A stretch of DNA of 64,000 bases from Tepidiphilus olei (GTDB taxonomy: Bacteria > Pseudomonadota > Gammaproteobacteria > Burkholderiales > Rhodocyclaceae). The DNA is taken from the NCBI RefSeq assembly GCF_006980705.1, contig NZ_SBHO01000005.1, positions 109,543 to 173,542 of the forward strand, in the 5' to 3' direction. A program made the translations under genes and the position numbers. The notes below the pieces were generated by a model. That model was given only the letters and a program-made list of their open reading frames with translations. It ran no database searches and was not told where the DNA came from. Each line of letters begins with the position of its first letter. The stretch's first letter is position 1. Of this stretch, positions 1-9,984 are shown piece by piece.

Positions 1-990
1 TTGGCGGCGCGCACCATGCGCCCGGAAGTGCTCGCCGGTATCGGCGGATTCGGGGCGCTCTTCGCGCTCGGTGGGCGCTATCGCGATCCCGTGCTCGTTT
101 CCGGCACCGATGGGGTGGGTACCAAGCTCAAACTCGCCTTTGCCTGGGGGATGCACGACGGGGTGGGGCAGGACCTTGTGGCGATGAGCGTGAACGACAT
201 CCTCGTCCAAGGGGCCGAGCCGCTCTTTTTTCTCGATTATTTCGCCTGCGGCAAGCTCGACGTCGAGGTGGCGGCGCGGGTGGTGGCTGGCATCGCGCGC
301 GGCTGTGAGCTCGCCGGCTGCGCGTTGATCGGCGGCGAGACGGCCGAGATGCCCGACATGTACCCCGAAGGGGAGTACGACCTGGCCGGATTCGCCGTCG
401 GGGCGGTCGAGCGGGAGGCCATCCTCGACGGTTCGCGTATCGTTGCCGGCGACGTGCTCCTGGGATTGGCTTCCAGTGGTGCGCACTCGAACGGCTATTC
501 TCTCATCCGCCGCGTGCTCGCGAAGGCAGGCTACGGCGCGGATGCGGCGCGCGATGCCGAACTCGTGCTCGACGGCAAGCCGCTGCGCGAGGCGGTGATG
601 GCGCCTACCCGCATCTACGTGCGCAGTGTGCTCGAGTTGCTGCGCGAGCTGCCCGGTGCGCTCAAGGGACTCGCGCACATCACGGGCGGGGGGCTCAGGG
701 AGAACGTGCCGCGCATCCTGGCCGAGCCGCTCGCCGCGCACATCGATCTCGGGAGTTGGCCTCGGCCGGCACTCTTTCGCTGGCTGCAGGAGCAGGGCGA
801 GGTGGCCGAGGCGGAGATGACCCGTGTCTTCAACTGCGGCATCGGTATGGTGCTCGTGGTCGCACCCGAGCAGGCGGGGGCGGTAGAAGCCCTGCTGCGC
901 GCGCAGGGTGAGACGGTTTATCGCATCGGCGAGGTGGTGCCGCGCGTGGGGGATGAGCCGCAGGCGCGCATCGTGGGCTCTCCGGCCTAA
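1..990 (+). CDS. purM: Phosphoribosylformylglycinamidine cyclo-ligase (AIR synthetase), 5' partial
   Basis: Cytoplasmic purine biosynthesis enzyme that closes the imidazole ring of FGAM using ATP to give AIR. The reading frame is open from base 1. It lacks roughly the first 30 residues of the family, including the usual N-terminal start, so the gene begins before the window. Visible family blocks are [27 protein letters not shown], the [17 protein letters not shown] block and GGETAEMP, with HSNGYSL and [13 protein letters not shown] further on. The TAA stop at 988-990 overlaps the TAG stop of the convergent miaA gene, leaving no room for a terminator between them. purN, the other AIR-pathway gene, lies about 5 kb downstream. 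Confidence 0.96.
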   Translation: MAARTMRPEVLAGIGGFGALFALGGRYRDPVLVSGTDGVGTKLKLAFAWGMHDGVGQDLVAMSVNDILVQGAEPLFFLDYFACGKLDVEVAARVVAGIARGCELAGCALIGGETAEMPDMYPEGEYDLAGFAVGAVEREAILDGSRIVAGDVLLGLASSGAHSNGYSLIRRVLAKAGYGADAARDAELVLDGKPLREAVMAPTRIYVRSVLELLRELPGALKGLAHITGGGLRENVPRILAEPLAAHIDLGSWPRPALFRWLQEQGEVAEAEMTRVFNCGIGMVLVVAPEQAGAVEALLRAQGETVYRIGEVVPRVGDEPQARIVGSPA

Positions 991-1949
991 CGCATTTCCG
1001 CCAGCGCTTCGGCCAAACGCCGTGGCGTTTCCGGGGCGAAGGGATCGAAGCGACGCAGCTCGGGCCAGTTCTCGCCGAACTGGCGCAGCCACGTGAGCTG
1101 GCGTTTGGCCAGTTGCCGCGTGGCGGCGATGCCGGCTTCGATCATCGCTTCGCGGTCCATCGTACCTTCGAGGTACTGCCACACCTGGCGATAGCCCACC
1201 GCGCGCATGGACGGGTGGGCAAGGGTGAGGTTTGGGCGTTGCCGTAGCTGCATCACTTCCTCGACGAACCCCGTCTGCAGCATTACATGGAAGCGCTCGG
1301 CGATGCGCTCGTGCAGCCGTGCCCGATCCGTGGGTACGAGCGCGAGCGGCAGCCAGCGGTAACCGTGGGCGGCCGGGGGGCGGCGGGCGTAGCGCGCGGC
1401 GAGCGGTTCACCCGTGAGAAGGACGATCTCGAGCGCGCGCTGGATGCGCTGCGCATCGGTGGGCGCGAGCCGGGCGGCGGCCTGCGGGTCGAGGCGGGCG
1501 AGCTCGGCGTGGAGCGCCGGCCAGCCTTCGCGTGCAGCGCGTGCGTCGATCTCGGCGCGCAGTCGAGGGTCGGCTGGCGGCAGGTCGGAAAGACCTTCGC
1601 GCAGCGCCTTGAAGTAGAGCATGGTGCCGCCCACCAGCAGCGGCAGCCGTCCGCGGGCAAGGATTTCCCCGATCGCCGCGAGCGCATCGGCGAGAAAGCG
1701 CGCCGCCCCATAGGCTTCTTCCGGCTCGACGAGGTCGAGCAGGTGGTGCGGTACGCGCGCCTGTTCCTGCGCCGTGGGCTTGGCGGTGCCGATGTCCATG
1801 CCGCGATAGACCAGGGCCGAGTCGACGCTGACGATATCGAGCGGAAAACGTTCGGCGAGCGCGAGCGCGAAGGCGGTCTTGCCGCTGGCCGTGGGGCCGA
1901 GCAACCAAGGGATGCAGGGGATGTCGTTCCGAGTCAGTGGGGTGTACAT
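987..1949 (-). CDS. miaA: tRNA dimethylallyltransferase
   Basis: Adds the dimethylallyl group to A37 of tRNAs that read codons beginning with U. The start chosen at 1949 gives 320 residues, the normal family length; an upstream in-frame extension would run into the divergent membrane gene. The P-loop GPTASGKT sits near residue 18, followed by [22 protein letters not shown], the [13 protein letters not shown] block and [11 protein letters not shown]. All are MiaA hallmarks. The gene converges on purM with overlapping stop codons and is divergent from the DedA-type gene, with only about 60 bases in between for both promoters. Confidence 0.95.
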   Translation of the reverse strand: MYTPLTRNDIPCIPWLLGPTASGKTAFALALAERFPLDIVSVDSALVYRGMDIGTAKPTAQEQARVPHHLLDLVEPEEAYGAARFLADALAAIGEILARGRLPLLVGGTMLYFKALREGLSDLPPADPRLRAEIDARAAREGWPALHAELARLDPQAAARLAPTDAQRIQRALEIVLLTGEPLAARYARRPPAAHGYRWLPLALVPTDRARLHERIAERFHVMLQTGFVEEVMQLRQRPNLTLAHPSMRAVGYRQVWQYLEGTMDREAMIEAGIAATRQLAKRQLTWLRQFGENWPELRRFDPFAPETPRRLAEALAEMR

Positions 1950-2010
1950 CTTCTTTCCATGGATGGCATAGAATCCGGCCGATTGTCTTCTCGTGCTCAC
2001 TGGATTTTTG

Positions 2011-2598
2011 ATGAAAATTTTCTCTGCGCTCTTCGACCGCGTGATGCGTTGGTCGCGCCATCCGCGGGCGCCATGGTACCTCGCGCTGCTGTCGTTCGCC
2101 GAATCCTCGTTTTTCCCCGTGCCGCCGGACGTGATGCTCGCGCCGATGGCTCTGGCTTCCCCGCGCCGTGCCTGGGTATTGGCGCTGATCACGACCGTGG
2201 CTTCGGTGCTGGGCGGATTGCTCGGCTACACCATCGGTTACTTCGCGTTCGCCACGATCCGGCCCTGGCTCGAGGGTTCCTCGTATTGGTCGTCTTATCT
2301 CGTGGCGCGGGCGTGGTTCGACGATTGGGGTGTATGGGCAGTGTTCGTCGCCGGCTTTTCTCCGATTCCGTACAAAGTCTTCACGATCGCCGCGGGGGTG
2401 GCGCAGATGGCGTTGCTGCCTTTTACTCTGGCTTCCCTCGTGGGGCGAGGTGGGCGTTTTTTCCTCGTCGCGGCCCTGATGCGTTGGGGGGGCGAGCGCA
2501 TGGAGGCGAGGCTGCACCGCATCGTCGATCGGCTCGGCTGGGCGAGCGTGGCGCTGGCCGTGCTCGCCTTTGGCCTGTATCGCTTGGGCTGGATCTGA
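2011..2598 (+). CDS. YqaA/DedA-family (VTT domain) inner-membrane protein
   Basis: Small polytopic membrane protein of about 195 residues. The ATG at 2011 is preferred; a GTG at 1993 is also in frame. The conserved block [21 protein letters not shown], the glycine-rich segment after it and [15 protein letters not shown] are typical of the DedA/SNARE-associated (VTT) superfamily, and the length and pattern fit the YqaA branch. DedA relatives are linked to membrane lipid scrambling and to membrane-potential and drug tolerance; no specific role for this branch can be read from the sequence. It is transcribed divergently from miaA and converges on the KamA-type gene. Confidence 0.8.
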   Translation: MKIFSALFDRVMRWSRHPRAPWYLALLSFAESSFFPVPPDVMLAPMALASPRRAWVLALITTVASVLGGLLGYTIGYFAFATIRPWLEGSSYWSSYLVARAWFDDWGVWAVFVAGFSPIPYKVFTIAAGVAQMALLPFTLASLVGRGGRFFLVAALMRWGGERMEARLHRIVDRLGWASVALAVLAFGLYRLGWI

Positions 2599-2616
2599 GT
2601 GACCGACTCGCCCGGA

Positions 2617-3984
2617 TCAATTCACGGGTTCTACGGCGGGTGCGGGGCGTTCGGTCATGCTTCGGTACGCGGCGCTCCAGAACCATTCCCGTTCGCCGAA
2701 CGCGGGTTCGAGTTCGTCTAGCCAAGTGGCGTTTTCGTCGTATCGGGCAAAGAAGGGGCGATAGGTCCATTGAGGATCGCGCGCCTGGAGAAATCTCAGG
2801 ACGAAGACCCGTTCGCCGGCGACCGTGCTCACCCCTAGGATTTCCGCTTTGCCCGGCGAGGCGGACATACTGGGGCCGCGCACCGTGCGCGCCAGACCCG
2901 AGACGCGGCTCGCGGCGTCGCGATAGATCGTCCAGCAGCGTACCAACGGCACGGCGAAGTGTTGCTTGGCGCCGGTATCGCGTTCCACGAACATGTAGTA
3001 GGGGACGATGCCCAGCTCCACTTCTTTTTGCCACAGTTTCGCCCAGACGTCGGGGTCATCGTTGATGTGGCGAATCAAGGGGGCCTGGCCTCTGAGGGTC
3101 GCACCGATGCCGCGCAGTCGGGCGATGGCGCGTTGCGTCGCTTCGGGTTCGAGTTCGCGCCAATGGTTGAGGTGCGCCATGATCGCCAGGTGTTTTCCGG
3201 CGGCCAGCACGCGCTCGAAGAGCCGCATCAAGGCGTCGCCTTCATCGGGATCGAGGAAGCGGAACGGCCAGAAAGTAAGCGCCTTGGTGCCGATGCGTAT
3301 GCTGCGAATGTGGGCGAATTCGGGTTCGAGCAGCGGCTCGAGATAGGCGGCGAGATGGGTGGTTTTCATCACCATCGGGTCGCCTCCGGTGAAGAGCACG
3401 TCGGTGACCTCGGGGTGACGGCGCAGGTATTCGGTGAGCTGACGCGCCTGTGAGGTGGCGATGCGCAGCGTCTTGTCGCCCACGAATTGGGCCCAGCGAA
3501 AGCAGAAGGTGCAGTAGCTGTGGCAGGTCTGCCCTTGAGCCGGGAAGAAGAGCACCGTTTCCGGGTATTTGTGCTGTAGCCCCCAGATGGGCTCGCCGGA
3601 GTCATCACGGGGAATGTTGAGTTCGATCTGGCCGGCGGGGTGCGGATTGAGCGCCTGGCGAATGCGCTTTACCGCTTCTTCCAACTGCGCTTTCTCCGCG
3701 CCTCGTTCTAGGAGGGTGGCGATCGTTTCATAGTGCTCGTCGGCGAGCATGCCCCGCTGCGGAAAAGTGAGCTGGTATATGGGATCGTCGGGAACGGCGT
3801 CCCAATCGATCAGGTGCTCGACGACGTAGCGGTTGACGCGAAAGGGCAGGACGGTCGAAACGACTTGCATATCGAAGCGCACTTGCCGTGGCAGGCGCTC
3901 CAGTTGCGGAATACGTTCGAGATCCCTGGCCGTATAGACTTCAAAGGCGGGGAAAGTGTTGGAGTCGAGAAGGGTCGCATTCAT
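2617..3984 (-). CDS. KamA-family radical SAM protein (lysine 2,3-aminomutase-like)
   Basis: The start at 3984 has a good ribosome binding site (AGGAG) and gives 455 residues. The radical SAM cluster motif is C154, C158, C161 in TCHSYCTFCFRW. It is followed by VLFTGGDPM, and then PYYMF and a SPGK segment that corresponds to the PLP-binding lysine of lysine 2,3-aminomutase. The fold and cofactors (4Fe-4S, SAM, PLP) are therefore predicted with confidence. As recalled from the clostridial enzyme, the two aspartates that hold the lysine side chain are not conserved here: one aligns with arginine in VERDTG and the other with serine. The substrate is thus unlikely to be simply L-lysine. It stands alone, so context does not help. 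Confidence 0.8.
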   Translation of the reverse strand: MNATLLDSNTFPAFEVYTARDLERIPQLERLPRQVRFDMQVVSTVLPFRVNRYVVEHLIDWDAVPDDPIYQLTFPQRGMLADEHYETIATLLERGAEKAQLEEAVKRIRQALNPHPAGQIELNIPRDDSGEPIWGLQHKYPETVLFFPAQGQTCHSYCTFCFRWAQFVGDKTLRIATSQARQLTEYLRRHPEVTDVLFTGGDPMVMKTTHLAAYLEPLLEPEFAHIRSIRIGTKALTFWPFRFLDPDEGDALMRLFERVLAAGKHLAIMAHLNHWRELEPEATQRAIARLRGIGATLRGQAPLIRHINDDPDVWAKLWQKEVELGIVPYYMFVERDTGAKQHFAVPLVRCWTIYRDAASRVSGLARTVRGPSMSASPGKAEILGVSTVAGERVFVLRFLQARDPQWTYRPFFARYDENATWLDELEPAFGEREWFWSAAYRSMTERPAPAVEPVN

Positions 3985-4237
3985 GGCGTTCTCCTGCGTT
4001 GGGGACCGCGCATCGCCCGGTACGATTTCAGGGGGAGGGCGGTCGATGGTCTCTTCGTGACGGCCGATTCCGGGGAATCGACGGCCTCGCTCGGTTCGGA
4101 TCACGAACCCAGACGCTTTTCTTGGCGTCACCTCCTTTTTCGTTTGATGACAATATAGTAATACTCGAACACACGAGGCGCCGAGGCGAGCGGGAATCGG
4201 CGCGGTGTAAAAGGGTGCGGCGTGTCGGATTGCCGGA

Positions 4238-6115
4238 TCAGCGTCCGCGCAGGAACAAGCGGTCGAGCTCGGTGAGGCTCAATTGCACCCAGGTGGGGCG
4301 ACCATGATTGCACTGGTCGCTGCGTTCGGTGCGCTCCATGGCACGCAGGAGCGCGTTCATCTCGGGGATCGTGAGTGGGCGGTTGGCCCGTACGGCCCCA
4401 TGACAGGCCATCGTCGCCAGAATCTTATCACGGAATGATTCGACGGCAAGGCTTTGTGGAAATTCGGAAAGCTCGTGCAGCAGGGCGCGTAGCAAGGGTT
4501 CCAGCGCGCCCTGGGCGAGGAGCGCCGGCGCCGAGCGCACGGCCAATTGCCCCGGCCCGAGGGCACCGATGTCAAAGCCCAGGCGCTCGAGCGTGCTGCG
4601 CTGTTCTTCCCAGGTGGCGTATTCCCGAGCATCGACCGCGAGCACGAGTGGCACGAGCAGGCGCTGCACGTTCGGCGTGCGATCCCAGGATTCCTTCAGA
4701 TGCTCGTAGAGGATGCGCTCGTGCGCGGCGTGGATGTCGACGAGCACGAGCCCGGCGGCGTTCTGCGCGAGCAGATAGACCCCGTGCAGTTGCGCGAGCG
4801 CATAGCCCAGCGGCGGCGTGGCCATGGCATCGTCGGAGGCGATCTCGGCGACAGGGGCAGGGACGTCGAATGCGCTCGACTTGGCGTGCGCCGCGACCGA
4901 TGCTTCATTCATTTCCTGCACCGGAGCAAGTGCCGACCGGGCGAAAGCAAGATAGGCGGCCTCGGCGGCGGCGTCATGCAGGCGCGGCACAGGGGATGGA
5001 GCGGAAGGGGGAATCACGCGCGAGGTCGGAGCGTCGCTCACGGAAGAGGAGGGAAGGCTTGGCTGCCGAGGCACGGAAGGCTCGACCGTGGCGGCCGCCG
5101 CTTCACCCCCATCGTTTTTCTCCTGCTCGAGGACGATGCGGCTCGGGGCGAGCGCCCGGCGTACCGCGTCGAGCACGAAACGGAACACCGCCTGCGAATC
5201 GCGAAAGCGCACCTCGATCTTGGCCGGATGGACGTTGACGTCGACGAGTGCCGGGTCGATGGCGAGGAAGAGGGCGAAGGCCGGCTGACGTGAACCGTGC
5301 AGGACGTCGGCGTAGGCCTGGCGCAGCGCCTGGTTCAACATGCGGTCGCGCACGAATCGACCATTGACGAACCAGTATTGCGGCGGACGATTCTCCCCGG
5401 CATGCCGCGGTTCGATCACCCGCCCGAAGAGCCGTACTGGCCCGGCTTCGGCCTCTACGGGGCGACTGTGCTCGACGAACTTGTCTCCCAGCAGGGCGGC
5501 GAGCCGCTCCTGGGGGGTGCCCGGCTTGAGATGCAGCACGCCGCGGGCGTTGTGGCTGAGCGCGAAAGCGACTTCCGGGCGCGCCAAGGCCACGCGCCGC
5601 AGGGCTTCCTCACAGTGCGCGTATTCGGTGGCTTCGCTTTTGAGGAACTTCCGTCGCGCCGGTGTGTTGTAGTAAAGGTCGGTGCAGTCGATCACCGTGC
5701 CGGATTCCAGTGCCGCCGGCGCGAGTTCACCGCCCGTGGCATCGAACCGCCAGGCGTGCTCGCTGCCCCGGGCACGCGAGGTGATCGTGAGCCGGCAGAC
5801 GGAGGCGATCGCCGCGAGCGCTTCGCCGCGAAAACCCATCGTGGCGATGCGCTCCAGGTCTGCGGCGGTGTGCAGCTTGCTCGTGGCGTGGCGCATGACC
5901 GCGAGCGCGAGCTCCTCGCGCGCGATGCCGTGACCGTCGTCCTTGACCCGGACGCGGCGCACGCCGCCCTGCTCGAGGCTGACTTCCACGGCGCACGCGC
6001 CGGCGTCGAGCGCATTTTCGACCAGTTCCTTGACGAGGGAGGCGGGGCGTTCGACGACTTCGCCGGCAGCGATCTGGTTGATCAGGGCATCGGGCAGCAG
6101 GTGGATTCGGGACAT
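4238..6115 (-). CDS. mutL: DNA mismatch repair protein MutL
   Basis: Links MutS mismatch recognition to strand removal. The 625-residue protein starts MSRIHLLPDALINQIAAGEV. The N-terminal GHKL ATPase is clear: VKELVENALDAG (E and N box), DDGHGI and GFRGEAL. A low-complexity Pro/Ser/Ala linker of about 100 residues follows, then the dimerisation domain. That domain carries DIHAAHERILYE, which fits the MutL endonuclease pattern DxHA(x2)E(x4)E, plus ACHGAVRA and QCNHGRPT near the C-terminus. This suggests a nicking MutL of the kind found where no MutH is used; that is inference from the motifs. It is divergent from purN with about 60 bases between them. Confidence 0.96.
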   Translation of the reverse strand: MSRIHLLPDALINQIAAGEVVERPASLVKELVENALDAGACAVEVSLEQGGVRRVRVKDDGHGIAREELALAVMRHATSKLHTAADLERIATMGFRGEALAAIASVCRLTITSRARGSEHAWRFDATGGELAPAALESGTVIDCTDLYYNTPARRKFLKSEATEYAHCEEALRRVALARPEVAFALSHNARGVLHLKPGTPQERLAALLGDKFVEHSRPVEAEAGPVRLFGRVIEPRHAGENRPPQYWFVNGRFVRDRMLNQALRQAYADVLHGSRQPAFALFLAIDPALVDVNVHPAKIEVRFRDSQAVFRFVLDAVRRALAPSRIVLEQEKNDGGEAAAATVEPSVPRQPSLPSSSVSDAPTSRVIPPSAPSPVPRLHDAAAEAAYLAFARSALAPVQEMNEASVAAHAKSSAFDVPAPVAEIASDDAMATPPLGYALAQLHGVYLLAQNAAGLVLVDIHAAHERILYEHLKESWDRTPNVQRLLVPLVLAVDAREYATWEEQRSTLERLGFDIGALGPGQLAVRSAPALLAQGALEPLLRALLHELSEFPQSLAVESFRDKILATMACHGAVRANRPLTIPEMNALLRAMERTERSDQCNHGRPTWVQLSLTELDRLFLRGR

Positions 6116-6177
6116 GGGGCTCGGCGGTAGACGCTACAATCCAAGTTTATCGTGAAGCCGGCGTGAAAGGAGCAGGC

Positions 6178-6828
6178 GTGCGCAATGTGGTGATCCTCAT
6201 TTCCGGCCGCGGCAGCAACATGGAGGCGATCGTGCGCGCCGCCATTCCAGGCGCACGCATCGCGGCGGTCATCAGCAACCGCCCCGAGGCTGCCGGCCTC
6301 GAATTCGCCCGGCGCCACGGCATCGCCACGGCGGTGGTCGATCACAAGGCCCACCCCTCGCGTGATGCGTTCGATACGGCGCTCGCCCAGGCGATCGACG
6401 CCTTCGCGCCCGATCTGGTGGTGCTCGCCGGCTTCATGCGCGTGCTGGGAGAGGCGTTCGTGCGCCGCTACGAGGGGCGGATGTTGAACATCCATCCCTC
6501 GCTGCTACCGGCCTTTCCCGGGCTGCACACGCACGAGCGGGCGCTGCAGGAAGGGTGCCGCGTGCATGGGGCCACGGTGCATTTCGTCACCCCGGCGCTC
6601 GATCACGGGCCCATCGTCGTGCAGGCGGCGGTGCCGGTGCTGCCCGACGATACCCCCGAGACGCTGGCCGCGCGGGTGCTTGTGCAGGAACACCGTATCT
6701 ATCCGCAAGCGGTGCGCTGGTTCGTCGAGGATCGCCTGCAGCTCACGCCAGAAGGGCGCGTGGTGCTGCAGGGAGCACCGGCCAGCGTGCAAGAAGCGGC
6801 CCTCGTCTGGCCACCATTGGAGTCATGA
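6178..6828 (+). CDS. purN: Phosphoribosylglycinamide formyltransferase
   Basis: Transfers the formyl group of 10-formyl-tetrahydrofolate to GAR in purine synthesis. The GTG at 6178 is chosen because AAAGGAG sits just upstream; a GTG at 6163 is also in frame but would place the ribosome binding site inside the gene. The protein has 216 residues. The SGRGSNM phosphate loop, FMRVLG, NIHPSLLPAFPG with the catalytic Asn and His, HGATVHFV and DHGPIV with the catalytic Asp are all present. It opens a run of overlapping genes: its TGA overlaps the ATG of the DUF3108 gene, which in turn overlaps rsmB. Confidence 0.96.
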   Translation: MRNVVILISGRGSNMEAIVRAAIPGARIAAVISNRPEAAGLEFARRHGIATAVVDHKAHPSRDAFDTALAQAIDAFAPDLVVLAGFMRVLGEAFVRRYEGRMLNIHPSLLPAFPGLHTHERALQEGCRVHGATVHFVTPALDHGPIVVQAAVPVLPDDTPETLAARVLVQEHRIYPQAVRWFVEDRLQLTPEGRVVLQGAPASVQEAALVWPPLES

Positions 6829-7517
6829 TGTTGAAGAAAATTCTGGTCGTTGTTGGCATGCTCGTTGCGGCATCCGCTTTCGCTGCCGAGTCGCAGCGGC
6901 TCGTTTATCGCGTCCTGAGCGGCGAAAGGGGGCTACAGATCGGCCAGGCCGACCTCGCCTGGACGCTGGGCGACGACGGGCGCTACGCCATGACCCTGCA
7001 ATTACAAACCACCGGTTTGGTCGCGCTGGTCGCCCAGGTCAATGAGAAACGCATGAGTAACGGCACTTGGGACGCGAAGACGGGTTTTCATCCGCTGCAC
7101 TATGAGCGCCAGCGACAGGGTAAGCCGCCCGAGCTGCTCGATTTCGATTGGAATGCCCGCGTCGTGCGGACCACGCGCAAGGGCCAAACGAAGGAGCTGC
7201 CCCTCACCGATCAGGAGCAGGACTATCTTTCCTTGATGCACCAGCTCGGTTTCTTGCGCCAGAAAGGACCGCCGGAAGGCAAGATCGCCGTGGTCACGGG
7301 CAGGCGCATCAAGCAGGCGAGCTATCGCGTCGAACCACAGCCGGAGCGTTTGAAAGTGGACGGCCTGGGAGAAATCCCGGTGCAGCGCATCACGGCACGC
7401 ACCGACAGCGGCGATTTCGCCATGACCGTGTGGTGGCAATCCGAGCCCGTCTCCCGACCGGTGCGCCTGCTCATCGAGTCCGAAGACGGCGTGTTCGATC
7501 ATTGGCTGCAGTCATGA
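6825..7517 (+). CDS. DUF3108 domain periplasmic protein
   Basis: Protein of 230 residues with a clear signal peptide (positively charged MMLKK, hydrophobic stretch, AFAAES cleavage region), so it is probably exported to the periplasm. The body matches the DUF3108 pattern: LVYRVLSGERGLQIGQADL, then a beta-rich domain with LHYERQRQGK and VDGLGEIPVQRI. The biochemical role of the family is unknown. Overlapping start and stop codons with purN before it and rsmB after it indicate translational coupling. Confidence 0.8.
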   Translation: MMLKKILVVVGMLVAASAFAAESQRLVYRVLSGERGLQIGQADLAWTLGDDGRYAMTLQLQTTGLVALVAQVNEKRMSNGTWDAKTGFHPLHYERQRQGKPPELLDFDWNARVVRTTRKGQTKELPLTDQEQDYLSLMHQLGFLRQKGPPEGKIAVVTGRRIKQASYRVEPQPERLKVDGLGEIPVQRITARTDSGDFAMTVWWQSEPVSRPVRLLIESEDGVFDHWLQS

Positions 7518-8860
7518 GCGTTTCCCGCCGCCGCAAGGCCCCATCGGGCGAAACCGCGCCGCGCGCCCCCTGGCTGAGCGAGGCGGTGGCGGCGCTCGCC
7601 GAGGCGCTGCGCTTCGAGCGACCGGCCGACGCCGTCTTGTCACGTTTCTTCCGCGAGCGGCCCCATCTGGGGCAGCGCGATCGCGGCGAGATCGCCGAGC
7701 GCGTCTATGCCGTATTGCGGCATAGACGCAGTCTGGAAACCTGGGCCGGGCGTACGAATCCGCGCGCGCTGCTGCTCGCCTGGCTCGTGCGCGGCGAAGG
7801 CTGGTCGCTCGCCCGCCTCGAGCCCTGGTTGGAGAAAGGGGAGCGCGCCTGGCTTGCCGAACGCAAGGCGGCCGCGCCCGTGCTCTCACGCGCCGAGCGG
7901 CTCGATGCGCCCGACTGGCTCATCGAGCGGCTCGATGCCGCCTATGGCCCACCGGAGACCGAAGCGCTGCTCGCGGCTTCGAACCGACCGGCCCCGCTCG
8001 ATCTGCGCGTCAACTCGTGGCGGACGACGCGCGAGGCGGTGCTCGCGCGACTCCAGGCCGATGGCATCGACTGTGCGCCAACGCCGTTCTCGCCGCTCGG
8101 CATTCGTGTGCAGGGCAAACCGGCGCTGCATGCCCATCCCTTCTTTCAGGACGGGATGTTCGAAGTGCAGGACGAGGGGAGCCAACTCGTGACCCTGCTC
8201 GTGGCCCCCCGCCGGGGCCAGACGGTGGTCGATTTCTGCGCCGGGGCCGGCGGCAAGACGCTGCAACTCGCCGCAGCGCTGCGCAATACCGGTCAGGTCT
8301 ACGCCTTCGACATCTCCGCCGGGCGGCTCGCCAAGCTCAAACCGCGGCTCGTGCGCTCTGGGCTCACCAACGTGCAGCCCATGGTGCTCGCGCACGAGAA
8401 CGACGAGCGACTCGATCGGCTCGCCGGCAAGGCCGATCGCGTGCTGGTGGATGCTCCCTGTTCCGGCCTGGGGACGTTGCGACGCAATCCGGACCTCAAG
8501 TGGCGGCAGCACTCGGCGCTCGTCGAGGAGCTCGTCGCCAAGCAGCGTGCCATCCTGCAGGCCGCGGCGCGCCTGGTGCGCCCCGGGGGGCATTTGGTCT
8601 ACGTCACCTGCAGCCTCTTGCCCGAGGAAAACGAGGCAGTGCTCGAAACTTTTCTCGAACGGGAGACGCGTTTTTCCCTGCTCGATCCCTGGCCGTTGCT
8701 CTTCAAGTCGGGCGTGCCCGAGCAGATCCCCCGCTGGGAAATGCCGACGGCCGATGCCCTGGTCGATCGCTTCAGCCCCACGGTGCTGCGCCTCGCGCCC
8801 CACGTACACGGCACCGACGGCTTTTTCGCTGCCGTGCTCGCGCGCAACGCCTCGCCCTGA
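7514..8860 (+). CDS. rsmB: RsmB/NOP-family RNA (cytosine-5) methyltransferase
   Basis: Predicted SAM-dependent m5C methyltransferase, most likely acting on 16S rRNA (C967 in E. coli numbering). It starts at the ATG overlapping the previous stop and has 448 residues. The N-terminal half is a NusB-like helical region, as in RsmB. The C-terminal half has the SAM motif DFCAGAGGKTLQLAA, the catalytic DAPCSGLGTLRRNPDLKW and the second cysteine motif TCSLLPEENE. The substrate assignment is by family, since other RsmB/NOP paralogues exist. It is the last gene of the purN cluster; acuI begins 31 bases later with its own ribosome binding site. Confidence 0.88.
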   Translation: MSVSRRRKAPSGETAPRAPWLSEAVAALAEALRFERPADAVLSRFFRERPHLGQRDRGEIAERVYAVLRHRRSLETWAGRTNPRALLLAWLVRGEGWSLARLEPWLEKGERAWLAERKAAAPVLSRAERLDAPDWLIERLDAAYGPPETEALLAASNRPAPLDLRVNSWRTTREAVLARLQADGIDCAPTPFSPLGIRVQGKPALHAHPFFQDGMFEVQDEGSQLVTLLVAPRRGQTVVDFCAGAGGKTLQLAAALRNTGQVYAFDISAGRLAKLKPRLVRSGLTNVQPMVLAHENDERLDRLAGKADRVLVDAPCSGLGTLRRNPDLKWRQHSALVEELVAKQRAILQAAARLVRPGGHLVYVTCSLLPEENEAVLETFLERETRFSLLDPWPLLFKSGVPEQIPRWEMPTADALVDRFSPTVLRLAPHVHGTDGFFAAVLARNASP

Positions 8861-8891
8861 GGCCCGATTTACTCACGAAGGAGGAGTCGCC

Positions 8892-9908
8892 ATGACGCAA
8901 GAACGACAATTACCCGAAAAATTCAAATGCCTCATGATCCGCGAAGAGGATGGGGTGGTCCGCTCCGGCATCGAGGAGGTCGGCTTCGAGGTGCTCGATC
9001 CGGGCGAAGTCCTCATCCGTGTGGCCTATTCGAGCATCAACTTCAAGGATGCGCTCGCCGCCACGGGCAAGGGCAAGATCATCCGCCGCTTTCCCTGTAT
9101 CGGCGGGATCGACCTCTCGGGCACGGTGGTCGAGTCGAGCGATCCGCGCTTTCGCCCCGGCGACCCGGTTATCGCCACCAGCTACGACATCGGCGTGTCG
9201 CACCACGGCGGCTATGCCGAATACGCCCGTATCCCTGCCGGCTGGGTGATTCCGCTGCCGCAGGGGTTGGATCTGTTCGAGGCCATGGCGTTGGGCACGG
9301 CCGGTTTCACCGCCGCGCTAGGCATCCAGCGCATGGAAGACAACGGCCTCGAACCGGAGAAGGGCCCCGTGGTGGTGAGCGGCGCCACCGGCGGGGTAGG
9401 GGGCTTTGCCATCCAGATGCTCGCGGGGCGCGGCTATCGGGTCACGGCGCTCACCGGCAAGGCGCAGGAGAGCGGCTATCTGCAAGAATTGGGGGCGGCC
9501 GAGATCCTGCTGCGCGACAGCATCGACTTCGCCGCCACGCGGCCGCTGGAGAAATCCCGTTGGGCCGGCGCCGTGGATAACGTCGGCGGCCCCATCCTGC
9601 ACTGGATGCTCGCCACCATGCAGCAAGCCGGTACGGTGGCTTCCATCGGCAACGCCGCTTCGCCCAAGCTCGAGACCACGGTCTTCCCCTTCATCCTGCG
9701 AGGCGTGAGCCTGCTCGGGGTGGATTCGGGCTACATCGGGTTTCCGACGCGCGGCATCGTCTGGCAGCGGCTCGCCACCGATCTGAAACCGAAAAAGCTG
9801 CGCGAGATCACGCGCGTCATCACGCTCGACGAGTTGCCTGGCGCCTTCGACGACTTCATCGCCGGCCGCGCCAAAGGGCGCACGGTGGTGCGTATCGGCG
9901 GCGAGTAA
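8892..9908 (+). CDS. acuI: Acrylyl-CoA reductase-type oxidoreductase (YhdH/YhfP family)
   Basis: NADPH-dependent medium-chain reductase of 338 residues without the structural zinc cysteines of alcohol dehydrogenases. SSINFKDALAATGKG, GGIDLSGTVV, GTAGFTAALGIQRM and the dinucleotide loop SGATGGVGGFAIQ are typical of the YhdH/AcuI group, which reduces acryloyl-CoA to propionyl-CoA. GAAGGAGGAG lies just upstream of the ATG. The next gene is prpE, so the pair probably feeds acrylate, 3-hydroxypropionate or propionate into propionyl-CoA. No methylcitrate-cycle genes are present in the window. Confidence 0.85.
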   Translation: MTQERQLPEKFKCLMIREEDGVVRSGIEEVGFEVLDPGEVLIRVAYSSINFKDALAATGKGKIIRRFPCIGGIDLSGTVVESSDPRFRPGDPVIATSYDIGVSHHGGYAEYARIPAGWVIPLPQGLDLFEAMALGTAGFTAALGIQRMEDNGLEPEKGPVVVSGATGGVGGFAIQMLAGRGYRVTALTGKAQESGYLQELGAAEILLRDSIDFAATRPLEKSRWAGAVDNVGGPILHWMLATMQQAGTVASIGNAASPKLETTVFPFILRGVSLLGVDSGYIGFPTRGIVWQRLATDLKPKKLREITRVITLDELPGAFDDFIAGRAKGRTVVRIGGE

Positions 9909-9984
9909 ACCGTATCCTTTTTGTGTCACAACTTCCCGGTTTCGCGGTTTTCTCCGCGAGGCCGGGGATTTCCCCTTTGGTATC

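Noticed and set aside
987..2517. Long overlapping frames on both strands across miaA and the membrane gene (up to 592 codons)
   Set aside because: They are by-products of high GC and strong third-position bias; their translations are Arg/Ala/Gly-rich with no domain match, while miaA motifs are in the chosen frame.
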